NCBI GenBank assembly: GCA_004963905.1
Contig: SUGL01000018.1
Span: forward strand, 62,001 to 126,000
Direction: 5' to 3'
Origin: Mesorhizobium sp.
Lineage (GTDB): Bacteria; Pseudomonadota; Alphaproteobacteria; Rhizobiales; Rhizobiaceae
DNA: 64,000 nucleotides
The notes beneath the pieces are model-generated. The model made no database searches and was not told the DNA's origin. It saw only the letters and a program-made list of their open reading frames with translations. Position numbers and translations under genes: made by a program. The number at the start of each line of letters is the position of its first letter. Positions within the stretch are counted from its first letter, which is position 1. Positions 18,571-27,857 of this stretch are shown piece by piece.

Positions 18571-20895
18571 TCAGTTCTGCTTGATTTGCGAGCCCTTCAT
18601 CGTGATGTCACTCGACGCCTTCACGTTGATCTTGCCCGAGCCATTGATCGAAATGTCCTTGCCTTCGATTGAGATCGTCCCATCCTTCTTCAAGCCGATC
18701 GCTGCCGATCCGCATTTGATCATGATGGAATCGCCGGCCTCTATAACGAGGTCCTTGCCGATTTTGATCAGGCCATCCTCGCCGGCTACTATCTCCGTTC
18801 CTTTGGCTATCTTGAGCCCGTGTGAACCGCCGATTTCGGTGACGTCGTCCTTCGCAATCTTGGCGCTTCGGCCGGCGCCGACCGCGAAAGATTGATCCGC
18901 GCCTATCGTGACATCCTGGCCGGCGCCAATCGTCACGCTCTGCCCGGCTCCGACGTTCCAGCTGTCACCAGCACCGATATCATGGCTCTGGCTGATGCCC
19001 ACGGTGACAGCCCGCGTCGCGCCAATCGTGTTCGTCTGCGCGGCGCCGACGGTTCGCGCCTCGGCTGCCCCCACCGTATCGACGCGCGCGACACCCACTG
19101 TCACCGTCTGGTTGAGCCCCACCGTCTGCGAATGGTTGGCGTCGATGTTTTCCGTCGAATTGGCGACGACGTGTATCGTCTCATTCGCCATGACCGTCAG
19201 AGAACGGTTCGCGCCGACCGTTTCGGTATCGTTCGACCCGATGTTCGTCGTCTGGTCGACGCCGATCTTGACCGTCTTGTTGTTGCCGACGTCCTCGTCG
19301 AGGTTGTGGCCGACGGAGTGCTTGGCGTCGTGGTCGATGCGGTCGGACTGGTCGTGCTGGACCGTCTTGTTGCGGTCGTGCTTGATCAGCAGGTGGTGGT
19401 CCTTCTGCGCCTGGAAGTTGACCAGCTCGGAGCCGGCCTTGTCCTCGAACATCAGCTCGTTGTAACCGCCGCCGCCCTTGGATGAGTTCGACTTCCAGCC
19501 CGACTGCGTCGCATTGCCCGGCAGCGCGTAAGGGGGCATCTCAGCGGCGTTGTAGACGCGGCCGGTGATGATCGGCAGGTCCGGATCGCCCTCGATGAAA
19601 TCGACGATCACCTCCTGGCCGATGCGCGGGATCTGGATGAAGCCCCAGCCACTGCCGGCCCAGGTCTGCGACACACGCACGAAGCAGGACGAGTTCTGGT
19701 CCTTCTTGCCGAGACGATCCCAGTGGAACTGCACCTTCACGCGGGCATATTTGTCGGTGAAGATTTCCTCGCCGGAAGGGCCGACCACCGTCGCCGTCTG
19801 CGGACCGCGCATGATCGGCCGCGGCGTGATGCGCGGCGGCCGGTAGGGCAATTTGGTGGGCGCGACCCCCAGAACGACCCTGAAATTCTCGCTATGGGCC
19901 TCGTTCTGGGTCCGGTAGCCCGGATCGAACAGCCGGTATTCGGCGCTGATCACCAGATAGTCCTGGTTCTGGTCGTCGCGCGGAAAGCTCTCCAGCTTGA
20001 ACTTGCAGCCGGAAAAGAGGCCCCGCACCGTTCCCACCGCCGTGCTGCGCTGGTGCACCGCCTGAAGTTCCTCGCGGCGGATCCCCGCAATCGTATCGCC
20101 ACGCCCGACATCGAGATGCGCTCCAGGCTGGCGGTAGTTTTCGCCTGCCGCCTCCTTGTGGCTGAACGGCTGGGCGGACTTCGCCATCAGGTCCGCGCCG
20201 GGCTTCTCGAAATCGTAGTCGGTGTGGGCATAGGCGCCCGGCCGCACCGCGCTGCCGGGAATCCATTCGGTGATGTATTCGACGTCGCGCCGCGAGCCCT
20301 GCCCTTCGAAATTATAGAGCACCTTCTCGTAGCCAGGTGCTGCCTTCAGCTTGCTCATCGCATCGCAGAGCACCAGCGTATGCTTGCCCTCGTCATGTTC
20401 GAAGAAATAGAAGATGCCCTCGTGCTCCATCAGCCGCTGCACGAAATCCAGATCGCTCTCGTCATACTGGACGCAATATTCGCGCTGGGGGTAAGACCCC
20501 TGCAGCCGCTTCTCGAATTTCGCAATGCCGTATTTTGAGAAGATTTTTTCGATGATCTCGACCGCCGTCATGTTCTGGAAGATGCGGCAATCGGTGGTGT
20601 TGCCGAGGAACCAGAGCCACGGCCTGACCACCGCCTCATAAAAGGCCAGCCGGTCCTCGATGCGGGTGAGCTTGAATTCCGACACCAGCCCGCTGAACCA
20701 GCGTTTCGGATCGGATTCGCCTTCGACCGAAACGACGCCGCCCAGCATCTTCAGCGGGTCGACGTCGTGGCTCTTCGAGACGAAGCCGACGGTATAGGCG
20801 AAACAACGGCTGATCTCATCGCGGCCGATGAGATGGGTGAAGGTCAGGTCGGCGCCAACCGGCGTCTGCACAACGGTGGCACGTTCGTTCGGCAT
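18571..20895 (-). CDS. vgrG: T6SS spike protein VgrG/TssI
   Basis: 774-residue VgrG, the trimeric spike. The gp44/gp27-like region covers about 1-370 (TFTHLIGRDEISRCFAYTV, DLDFVQRLMEHEGIFYFFEHD). The gp5 OB-fold follows with VKVQFHWDRLGKKDQNSSC, the family hallmark SQTWAGSGWGFIQIPRIGQE and a GDPDLPIITGRVYN turn. The rest (about 500-774) is a beta-helix needle made of short degenerate repeats. No extra effector domain is fused at the C-terminus, so cargo would come by a PAAR-type adaptor such as the DUF4150 protein. First gene of the minus-strand operon, divergent from the second tagH. Confidence 0.96.
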   Translation of the reverse strand: MPNERATVVQTPVGADLTFTHLIGRDEISRCFAYTVGFVSKSHDVDPLKMLGGVVSVEGESDPKRWFSGLVSEFKLTRIEDRLAFYEAVVRPWLWFLGNTTDCRIFQNMTAVEIIEKIFSKYGIAKFEKRLQGSYPQREYCVQYDESDLDFVQRLMEHEGIFYFFEHDEGKHTLVLCDAMSKLKAAPGYEKVLYNFEGQGSRRDVEYITEWIPGSAVRPGAYAHTDYDFEKPGADLMAKSAQPFSHKEAAGENYRQPGAHLDVGRGDTIAGIRREELQAVHQRSTAVGTVRGLFSGCKFKLESFPRDDQNQDYLVISAEYRLFDPGYRTQNEAHSENFRVVLGVAPTKLPYRPPRITPRPIMRGPQTATVVGPSGEEIFTDKYARVKVQFHWDRLGKKDQNSSCFVRVSQTWAGSGWGFIQIPRIGQEVIVDFIEGDPDLPIITGRVYNAAEMPPYALPGNATQSGWKSNSSKGGGGYNELMFEDKAGSELVNFQAQKDHHLLIKHDRNKTVQHDQSDRIDHDAKHSVGHNLDEDVGNNKTVKIGVDQTTNIGSNDTETVGANRSLTVMANETIHVVANSTENIDANHSQTVGLNQTVTVGVARVDTVGAAEARTVGAAQTNTIGATRAVTVGISQSHDIGAGDSWNVGAGQSVTIGAGQDVTIGADQSFAVGAGRSAKIAKDDVTEIGGSHGLKIAKGTEIVAGEDGLIKIGKDLVIEAGDSIMIKCGSAAIGLKKDGTISIEGKDISINGSGKINVKASSDITMKGSQIKQN
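18856..19310 (-). repeat. Degenerate tandem repeat coding for the VgrG beta-helix
   Basis: Within vgrG the protein repeats a unit of about 8 residues of the form T-V-G-A-x-Q/R-x (for example TVGAAQTNTIGATRAVTVG). The DNA shows matching imperfect 24-base periodicity. This is the gp5-type needle, not a separate element. Confidence 0.7.
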
Positions 20896-21204
20896 GGGTC
20901 GTGCCCCTCCTGGACGCGGCCGCCAGTGTGATGGTTCGAAGCCCCCGCTCTGTAAACTGCATCACGTTCGGGAAGTTTTCGCATTCACCGCACCGGACCG
21001 ATCCAAACCTAGCACATGTTTGGTGCCGGCCAAACAACAGCGGTGCCTAAACGGTGGCGATGCGCCGATGTGAAACGCTCCTCTCCCGTCGTTCCCGCAA
21101 GCTGCTAGAATGCCGGAGCAATTCCGGGAAAAAGCGCGTAGCGGTTCTCCGTCCGGAATTGCGCGAGGCAAGTATTTATTTACCAAGTTCGGCGACGCTT
21201 CCGG
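20896..21204. promoter_or_regulatory. Divergent vgrG/tagH2 intergenic region with inverted repeat
   Basis: 309 bases between divergently read vgrG and the second FHA gene; no gene is supported. A perfect inverted repeat, GTTTGG and CCAAAC separated by 6 bases, is at 21018-21035 and could be an operator. No sigma-54 type GG/GC element was convincing. Confidence 0.35.
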
Positions 21205-22290
21205 ATGTTCATCTCGCTCCAGATCAGCAATGTCGACAGGCTGCCTCCGGGCACGGCGGCAAGCTACGCCGTCCGCGGCCGCAGCTTCGAGATCGGCCGC
21301 GAGAATTGCGACTGGACGCTCGCCGATCCGGACAAATTCATCTCGGGCCGGCATTGCGAGGTCCGCTACCAGGCAGGCGCCTTCTGGCTCTACGACATCT
21401 CGCGCAACGGCACCTTCATCAACGGCTCCAGCCAGCGCATGGCCGGGCCGCACCGGCTGGCCCACGGCGACCGGCTGCTGATCGGCCGCTATGTCATTTC
21501 GGTTTCGATCGACGAAGAGCGTATCGCCACCGGCCATCCGCAAAGCCGGAGCGGGTCGACGCAACGTGAGCTGCCGCCATCGACAGGCAGGCCGCTGGAA
21601 TTGGGCAACGAGCCGTTCTTCAGTCCGAAGGAGCAGCGGCCCGGACAAGGATTGCCGGCATCGACGTCCTCGGCGCTGCAGCCGCCGCCAACTCCGGCGG
21701 CCCCGGCTGGCCGGCCCGCGGCAGCCGATGCGCTGTTGCGGGATATCGCGAAGGCGGCCGGCATTTCGCCTGACCTGCTTCAGTCGCGCGATCCGCATGA
21801 AGTGGCCGCCGAGATCGGCACCGTGCTCAGAATCACGGTCGAGCAATTGTCCCTGCTGCTCAAGGCGCGGGCGGCGGCCAAGGTGCTGGCCAAGAGCGCC
21901 AACCGCACGATGATCGGCGCGGAGAACAACAACCCGCTGAAATTCGTGCCGGGCACGGACGACATACTGGAGATCATGTTCGCGAAACGCAGGGCCGGCT
22001 ATCTGGACGCAGCGCACAGTGTCGAGGACGCCTTCCGGGACCTCAAAACGCACGAATTCGCTACCTATGCCGCCATGCAGGCGGCGCTTTCCAGGCTGCT
22101 CGACGACCTGTCGCCGGAGGCGATCGCCAGGAAACTTCCGCCGGCCTCCTTTTCATCCAAGAAGAGCCAGGCATGGGATGCCCTCATCGCCACTTGGCGG
22201 ACCATGGAGGAGAAGCATGAAAACGGCATGCTCGATGTCTTCCTCGCCTATTTCAGCGAAGCCTACGCCAAGGCCGGCAAGCAGAAGTAA
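21205..22290 (+). CDS. FHA-domain T6SS protein TagH/ImpI (second copy)
   Basis: 361-residue second Fha protein. The FHA domain (about 1-105) keeps G31-R32, S47..H50 and N68-G69, so phosphothreonine binding looks intact. A short Pro-rich linker (about 115-175) is followed by the TagH C-terminal domain with ANRTMIGAENNNPLKFVPGTDD, matching the first copy (VAQTMVGASEVNPLKFLPTVED). It is clearly diverged from the first copy, so not a recent duplication. It opens the second set tagH2-tssL2-tssM2. No good Shine-Dalgarno is seen before ATG 21205. Confidence 0.9.
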   Translation: MFISLQISNVDRLPPGTAASYAVRGRSFEIGRENCDWTLADPDKFISGRHCEVRYQAGAFWLYDISRNGTFINGSSQRMAGPHRLAHGDRLLIGRYVISVSIDEERIATGHPQSRSGSTQRELPPSTGRPLELGNEPFFSPKEQRPGQGLPASTSSALQPPPTPAAPAGRPAAADALLRDIAKAAGISPDLLQSRDPHEVAAEIGTVLRITVEQLSLLLKARAAAKVLAKSANRTMIGAENNNPLKFVPGTDDILEIMFAKRRAGYLDAAHSVEDAFRDLKTHEFATYAAMQAALSRLLDDLSPEAIARKLPPASFSSKKSQAWDALIATWRTMEEKHENGMLDVFLAYFSEAYAKAGKQK

Positions 22291-22669
22291 CGAACCCGGC
22301 GTTATGTGAGCGGTCTCACAGAAGAAACCGCTGCTTCGAGCATCCTGCTCTCCGATTTCAATCGGCCACCCGTGCGACCAAAGCGCGTCGCGACCGTTCG
22401 GATTCGCTCCATGCGCTTTAGCTTTTGATTTTACGCATGTCTTTGTCCCGAAACCGGTTCCCACTTTCGGGAGACATGCTTTAGGATAAGCGCACGGAAG
22501 CTTGCCTGGCGGGCAAAGCGGCGTGGCTTGGGGCGTGTGCAGCAATGTCATGTTTCGGCGAGATGAGCCTTTCCATCCGGCCCGCCGCCAAACCTTGGCG
22601 TGAAAGGCGCGGGGCCGGCCTCATTTCCCGCCAGAGAATCGGTCGCGGCACCTCGACGATGGACCGCCG
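22291..22669. other. Intergenic region between tagH2 and tssL2
   Basis: 379 bases without a supported gene. Its middle is a dispersed hairpin repeat (see 22433-22479). The last 180 bases show nothing I can name and may hold a promoter for tssL2-tssM2. Confidence 0.5.
22433..22479. repeat. Dispersed intergenic hairpin repeat (GCATGTC...GACATGC type)
   Basis: Perfect nested inverted repeat: GCATGTC with GACATGC outside and CCCGAAA with TTTCGGG inside, around an ACCGGTTCCCAC-like loop. The surrounding motif (GCTTTAGCTTTTGATTTTAC before it) is, from memory, a repeat found many times between genes in Mesorhizobium and relatives. It supports the taxonomic guess. Confidence 0.6.
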
Positions 22670-24163
22670 ATGAGCTCGAACGACGATCCCTCCGTGCCGG
22701 CGGACAAGACCGTCATCCGCGCGCCACGGCCAAGACAACGCTCGCCCGCGGCTCCCGAGAGAGCCGCTCCTGGTGGCGTCGGGCCAGCCGCCCGGGAACC
22801 GACTGTGTTCGATCCGGGCGTCGGCCGGCAGATGCCGACCGGCTGGTCGTCCGGAACAGTGATCCATCAAGGTGCTTCCGATGCGGCGCCCGCTGCGTCC
22901 GCGCCCGCGCTGCAGCAGGAAACCCTGCTTAACGCCACGAACGGCGTGAAATACGCCGCGGCAAATCCAATTCTCGCGGCAGCGGCCCCCTTGCTGATGC
23001 TGTTCGGCCAGTTGCGGCTGATGCCGGTCGAGAGGCAGGCAGCACCGCTCGCGGAGCATATCGCCGAAGCGATCGAGACATTCGACCGGGAGATGACGAA
23101 AGCCGGCATCGCCGAGGAGGACGGCAGGATCGCGAAATTCGCCCTTTGCGAGACGGCCGACGATCTCGTCGGCAACCTGCCCTGGCCGAAGGAGGACGGC
23201 TGGAGCGGGCACAGCCTGGTGGCGCGGTTCTTCCACACCAAGCCCACCGGTGCCGGTTTCTACGAGGCGCTGAACAATATCCTGGGCAGCCCGGATGGCC
23301 ACCACGACCTGCTCGAACTGATGCATGCCTGCCTGTCGCTCGGGTTCGAGGGCCAGTATCGCGGGCGGGCCGGCGAGCGAGACACACTCGAACGGGTCCG
23401 GCGCGACGTCTACGACACGCTCCGCTATTTCAGGCCGCGCGCCGAAGACGACATCTCTCCCCATTGGCAAGGCATGGCGGCGAGGCTGTCAAAGCCCCGC
23501 GCGCGGCTGCCGCTGTGGGCGGTGGCGGCCGCCGCGGCGACGCTGGTGGCGGCGGCGTTCTTTGGATTACGGGTCCTGATCACCAACGAAGGCGACGTCA
23601 CCGCCGGCGAATTGCTGGCGCTCAATCCTTCGACACCGGTCACCATCGAACGCGCCAGCGTTGCGCCGCTCGCCGAACCCGCGGAGGCCGCGCCGCCGCC
23701 CATCGCTCCCACCACCACCCAGTTGGACCGCATACGCGCAGCCTTGGCCAAGGAGATCGCCGGCGGCGGGCTGACGGTCGGCTCCAAGGGCAACTTCATC
23801 GTCGTGGAGGTCAACAACCAGCTTCTGTTCGCGCCGGGCCAGGCGGAGCTGAAGACAGAGTTCCAGCCCATCGCGGTCGACATCGCCGCGGCGCTCGACG
23901 GCGAGCCAGGGCCGATCCGGATCGTTGGCCATACCGACAATGTGAAGCCGAAGAAGTCGAGCACGTTCAAGTCCAATTTCGATCTCTCCGTCGCCCGCGC
24001 CAAAGCTGTCCAGACAGTGATGGCCAAGCAATTGAAAGACCCGTCGCGGGTAACGGTCGACGGCAAGGGGGAGGATGAACCGATCGCCGACAATGCGACG
24101 GCGGACGGCCGCGCCAAGAACCGCCGCGTCGATGTGATGATCGCAAAGGAGGAGACGCTGTGA
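22670..24163 (+). CDS. TssL with C-terminal OmpA domain (second copy)
   Basis: 497-residue second TssL. An N-terminal Pro-rich extension (1-90) precedes the DotU domain (about 95-258: NPILAAAAPLLMLFGQLRLM, LLELMHACLSLGFEGQYRGR). A membrane helix is at 281-303 and an OmpA domain at about 375-495, with IVGHTDNVKPKKS and NRRVDVMI. Domain order equals that of the first copy but sequence identity is visibly low. tssM2 starts 29 bases downstream. With tagH2 and tssM2 it makes a second inner-membrane set lacking its own TssJ and TssK. Confidence 0.93.
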   Translation: MSSNDDPSVPADKTVIRAPRPRQRSPAAPERAAPGGVGPAAREPTVFDPGVGRQMPTGWSSGTVIHQGASDAAPAASAPALQQETLLNATNGVKYAAANPILAAAAPLLMLFGQLRLMPVERQAAPLAEHIAEAIETFDREMTKAGIAEEDGRIAKFALCETADDLVGNLPWPKEDGWSGHSLVARFFHTKPTGAGFYEALNNILGSPDGHHDLLELMHACLSLGFEGQYRGRAGERDTLERVRRDVYDTLRYFRPRAEDDISPHWQGMAARLSKPRARLPLWAVAAAAATLVAAAFFGLRVLITNEGDVTAGELLALNPSTPVTIERASVAPLAEPAEAAPPPIAPTTTQLDRIRAALAKEIAGGGLTVGSKGNFIVVEVNNQLLFAPGQAELKTEFQPIAVDIAAALDGEPGPIRIVGHTDNVKPKKSSTFKSNFDLSVARAKAVQTVMAKQLKDPSRVTVDGKGEDEPIADNATADGRAKNRRVDVMIAKEETL

Positions 24164-24191
24164 GCGGGCGCGGCAGGGAGCGGCGGCACTG

Positions 24192-27100
24192 ATGCGCTGG
24201 GTGCTCAGGATATTCAGCCTGCTCGCGCTTGCCGGGTTCTCGGCGGCAGTCTGGTATGCCGGGCCGCTGATCCGCTTTGCCGATACCCGCCCGCTCGCAC
24301 CGGCCTGGCTGCGAGCGACGATCATCGGCGCGACCGTCGCGCTGCTCACGCTCTTCTACGGCATCCGCTTCTGGCAAGGACGCAAGGCACAAAGGGCGCT
24401 CGAGAAAGCGGTCGTCGCCGGCGACGACCGCAACGACGATTCGCAGCTGCTCGAGGCGCGCATGGGCGAGGCCATCGCGACGCTGAAGCGGTCGAGCGGC
24501 AGGCGCAATTTCCTCTATGAGATCCCCTGGTACATCATCATCGGCCCGCCTGGAGCCGGCAAGACGACGGCGCTGGTGAACTCTGGGCTGAAATTCCCGC
24601 TTGCGGGCTCGGGCAATGCCCAGCCGGTGGCCGGCGTCGGCGGCACACGGTCATGCGATTGGTGGTTCACCGACGATGCCGTGCTGATCGACACCGCCGG
24701 CCGCTATACGACGCAGGAGTCGGACCGCGAGCGCGACAAGGCAAGCTGGCTCGCCTTCCTGACGCTGCTGAAGAAGCACCGCACCAGACAGCCGATCAAC
24801 GGCGTGATCCTCGCCGTCAGCCTTGCCGATCTCATCGGCTTCGACGACCGGCAGCTCGACGCGCATGTCAGCGAAATAAGGAGCCGGCTGCGCGAACTGC
24901 ACGAGACGCTGAAGATCCAGTTCCCGGTCTACCTGCTCTTCACCAAGGCGGACCTCGTCGCCGGCTTCATGGACTATTTCGGTGATTTCGACGAGGCGCG
25001 CCGGCGCAAGGTGTGGGGGGCGACCTTCCAGACCACCGACCGCAACAAGAACATGATCGGCGAAGCTGCGGCCGAGTTCGACGCGCTGGCCGGGCAGCTG
25101 GCGGACGAGATCGCCGATCGCCTGCAGGACGAGGCCGACCCAGTGGCGCGCATCGCGATTTTCGGCTTTCCGGCGCAGTTCGGCGCGCTGCGGACCCGCA
25201 TCGTGCGTTTCGTCACCAGCCTGTTCGACGCCTCGCGGGCGCAAGTGAACGTCAGCCTGCGCGGGCTCTATTTCTCGTCGGGTACGCAGGAAGGAACGCC
25301 GATCGACCAGGTGCTGGGCGCGATCGGACGCAGTTTCGGCAGCGCTTCGCAGGCGCATCTTTCCGGCTCCGGCAAGAGCTTCTTCCTGCACGACCTTCTG
25401 GCGAAGGTGATCTTCCCAGAGGCGGGCTGGGTCTCCTTCGACCGTACCGCGGAGCGGCGCGCCAGGCTCGCCAGATTTGGCGGCCTCGCCGCGATCGCGC
25501 TGGCGGCTCTGGCGGCGCTCGGCATCCTGGGCCTCAGCTTCTTCGCCAACAAGTCGCTGATTACCGCCACGAGGCAAGCGATGGCGCAGTATCGCGACAG
25601 CGCGGATTCGCTGCTCAAGAGCGCGACGGTGACCGATGTCGATCTCGAGAACGTCATCGGCCCGCTCGACCAGCTGCGCAACCTGCCGGCGGGATATGAA
25701 ACCGCCGGCCAATCGAAGCCGGTCGAGGAGAGTTTCGGGCTCAGCCAACGGGAGAGACTTCTGTCGGCGTCCAAGACTGCCTACCGGCAGGCGCTGGAGC
25801 GAAGCTTCCGCTCCCGGCTTCTGGTTCAGGCGGAGCGGACGATCCAGGCCAAGATGGCCGATCCGATCGCGCTCTACGAACCGCTGAAGATCTATCTGAT
25901 GCTGGGCGGCAAGGCGCCGAAGGTTGACGACGAGCTGATCGTGTCCTGGATGAGGCAGGACTGGGAGGAAAACCGCTACCCGGGCGAGAACAACCGCGAG
26001 GGCCGCGCGCAGCTCGAAAAACATCTGCGCGCGATGCTCACGCTCGATGACGCCTATGACCCGGTCTTCGAGCTCAACCAGCCGCTGGTGGAGGCGGCGC
26101 AACGCTCGCTCGGGCGCATGAGCCTTGCCGACCGCGCGTCGGCGCTGATCAGGTCGGCGGTCTATGCGGCAAGGCTCCAGGACTTTTCCGTTTCCGCGAA
26201 GGCCGGCCCGGAGGCGCAGCTGCTGTTCGAACGCATGGACGGCAGCGAGCTCGCCGACCTTCGCGTTCCCGGCCTCTACACCAAGGCGGGTTTCAACAGC
26301 TTCTACCTGGAGCAGCTTTCGCGGATGGCGCAAATGCTGGTCGACGACCAATGGGTTCTCGGCGGCGGCGGCGAGCAAGGCAGCATCGACCAGGACCTGC
26401 CCAAGCTCGGCCCAGAGCTCATCGACCGTTACGGCAAGGAATTCGCTTCCGCCTGGAACGGCGCGCTCGACCAGCTGAAGTTGAAGGCGATGCTCAAGGA
26501 CAAGCCGCAATATATCGCGCTGTCGGCCGCCGCCTCGCCGGACTCGCCCCTCGACCGGCTGTTCACGGCGATCGCCGATGAAACCGCGTTGACGAAGGAC
26601 AGCTCTGTCTCCGATGGCGAGACCGGCGCGGCGCAGCAGGATCCGGCTGTCATGGCCAAGGGCCTCGCCCGTATCGGCTTGCAGATCGCCGGCGGCAAGT
26701 CGCAAAGCCGCGCCGGGACAAGCTCGCCCACCACACAGAACGCCGGCGCCACGGTGGAAGCGCAGTTCAGGCCGTTCCAGGCGCTGGTGAGCGGCTCCGG
26801 CGGGCGCCGCCCGCTCGATGCGCTGACGCAGAACTTCCACGACATCTACCAGAGCGTGAAGCTGGCGGCGGACGTCCCCGCGCAGACGGAACGCGTCAAC
26901 GCCAACCTGAAGCTGCAGATCTCGACGATGCGGGCCAATGCCTCACGTCTGCCCAAGCAGCTCGCGCGCATGGTCGACGCGGCGGCGGACGAGTTCGATG
27001 GCAACGTGGCCGAGACCTCGGTCGCCAATCTCAACCAGACGCTCGACGAGACTGTCACTCGCCCCTGCGAGGAAGCCGTCAACGGCCACTATCCCTTCGC

Positions 27101-27722
27101 AAGCGACGGCACGGAGGACATCTCGATGGCGGATTTCGCCAAGCTGTTCGCTCCGGGCGGCGTGATGGACCGGTTCTTCGCGCAGAACCTGGCGCCGATG
27201 ATCGACATGACGGGTCAGGACTGGACCTGGAAGCAGGATGCGCGTGCCGGTCGCGAGCTCGCCAAGTCGACCTTGAAGGCGTTCCAGTCGGCGGCGGAAA
27301 TCCGCAGCGCCTTCTTCCCGTCCGGCGGTTCGACGCCGCTCGTCTCGATCACTTTCACGCCCACTTCGCTGAACAGCGAGGCCGAAGGCGCGGTGCTCGA
27401 CGTCGACGGGCAGACCGTCCAGAGCGCGCAGGCCGGCAACGCGCCGAGCACGGTGACATGGCCGAGCGGCGCCGCTTCGGGCTCAGCGAGCCTAAGCCTG
27501 ACGCCGGAAATGCCGGGCCGCGAATCGGCCCTCAAATTCGAAGGGCCATGGGCCCTGAAGCGCCTCATGGACAAGGCGAGCGTCACCAGCAATGGCGGCA
27601 ATACCGAAGCGCGCTTCGTGATCGGCGGACGCGACGTCGCCTATACGCTGCAGACCGGCTCCGCCGCCAATCCCCTCCTGTTACCGGCACTGTCCGGGTT
27701 CAGCTGTCCGAAGGCATTCTGA
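24192..27722 (+). CDS. T6SS inner-membrane protein TssM/IcmF (second copy)
   Basis: 1176-residue second TssM. Two membrane helices (about 4-24 and 40-60), Walker A GPPGAGKT (118-125), an LIDTAGRYT Walker-B-like segment, a third membrane helix at about residue 425-450 and a complete periplasmic region ending GFSCPKAF, parallel to the first copy's FTCPPQI end. Nothing suggests decay. Family knowledge says one TssM decamer is built per apparatus, so the pair could form mixed or alternative membrane complexes. The next gene is pppA. Confidence 0.94.
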   Translation: MRWVLRIFSLLALAGFSAAVWYAGPLIRFADTRPLAPAWLRATIIGATVALLTLFYGIRFWQGRKAQRALEKAVVAGDDRNDDSQLLEARMGEAIATLKRSSGRRNFLYEIPWYIIIGPPGAGKTTALVNSGLKFPLAGSGNAQPVAGVGGTRSCDWWFTDDAVLIDTAGRYTTQESDRERDKASWLAFLTLLKKHRTRQPINGVILAVSLADLIGFDDRQLDAHVSEIRSRLRELHETLKIQFPVYLLFTKADLVAGFMDYFGDFDEARRRKVWGATFQTTDRNKNMIGEAAAEFDALAGQLADEIADRLQDEADPVARIAIFGFPAQFGALRTRIVRFVTSLFDASRAQVNVSLRGLYFSSGTQEGTPIDQVLGAIGRSFGSASQAHLSGSGKSFFLHDLLAKVIFPEAGWVSFDRTAERRARLARFGGLAAIALAALAALGILGLSFFANKSLITATRQAMAQYRDSADSLLKSATVTDVDLENVIGPLDQLRNLPAGYETAGQSKPVEESFGLSQRERLLSASKTAYRQALERSFRSRLLVQAERTIQAKMADPIALYEPLKIYLMLGGKAPKVDDELIVSWMRQDWEENRYPGENNREGRAQLEKHLRAMLTLDDAYDPVFELNQPLVEAAQRSLGRMSLADRASALIRSAVYAARLQDFSVSAKAGPEAQLLFERMDGSELADLRVPGLYTKAGFNSFYLEQLSRMAQMLVDDQWVLGGGGEQGSIDQDLPKLGPELIDRYGKEFASAWNGALDQLKLKAMLKDKPQYIALSAAASPDSPLDRLFTAIADETALTKDSSVSDGETGAAQQDPAVMAKGLARIGLQIAGGKSQSRAGTSSPTTQNAGATVEAQFRPFQALVSGSGGRRPLDALTQNFHDIYQSVKLAADVPAQTERVNANLKLQISTMRANASRLPKQLARMVDAAADEFDGNVAETSVANLNQTLDETVTRPCEEAVNGHYPFASDGTEDISMADFAKLFAPGGVMDRFFAQNLAPMIDMTGQDWTWKQDARAGRELAKSTLKAFQSAAEIRSAFFPSGGSTPLVSITFTPTSLNSEAEGAVLDVDGQTVQSAQAGNAPSTVTWPSGAASGSASLSLTPEMPGRESALKFEGPWALKRLMDKASVTSNGGNTEARFVIGGRDVAYTLQTGSAANPLLLPALSGFSCPKAF

Positions 27723-27857
27723 CATGGCGGCGTTCCAGAGCAGCACCAGCCCCGGCCTTCATTTCGGTACTCTAATGTATGCGCTTGTGGCAGAGTGGAC
27801 TGGGCACGCGGCCCATGGTTCGTCACAGAGGACGCTCGCGAAGCGCTTGGTGGCAAA

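Noticed and set aside
18850..19300. Regular repeats that could suggest a CRISPR array
   Set aside because: They are in frame inside vgrG, have no unique spacers and encode the beta-helix needle.
20930..20960. GGTTCGAA stretch resembling a tRNA T-loop
   Set aside because: No matching acceptor or anticodon stems around it.
27795..27857. GTG 27795 as the pppA start
   Set aside because: It would add 21 residues not typical of the family and has no Shine-Dalgarno, but it is not excluded.
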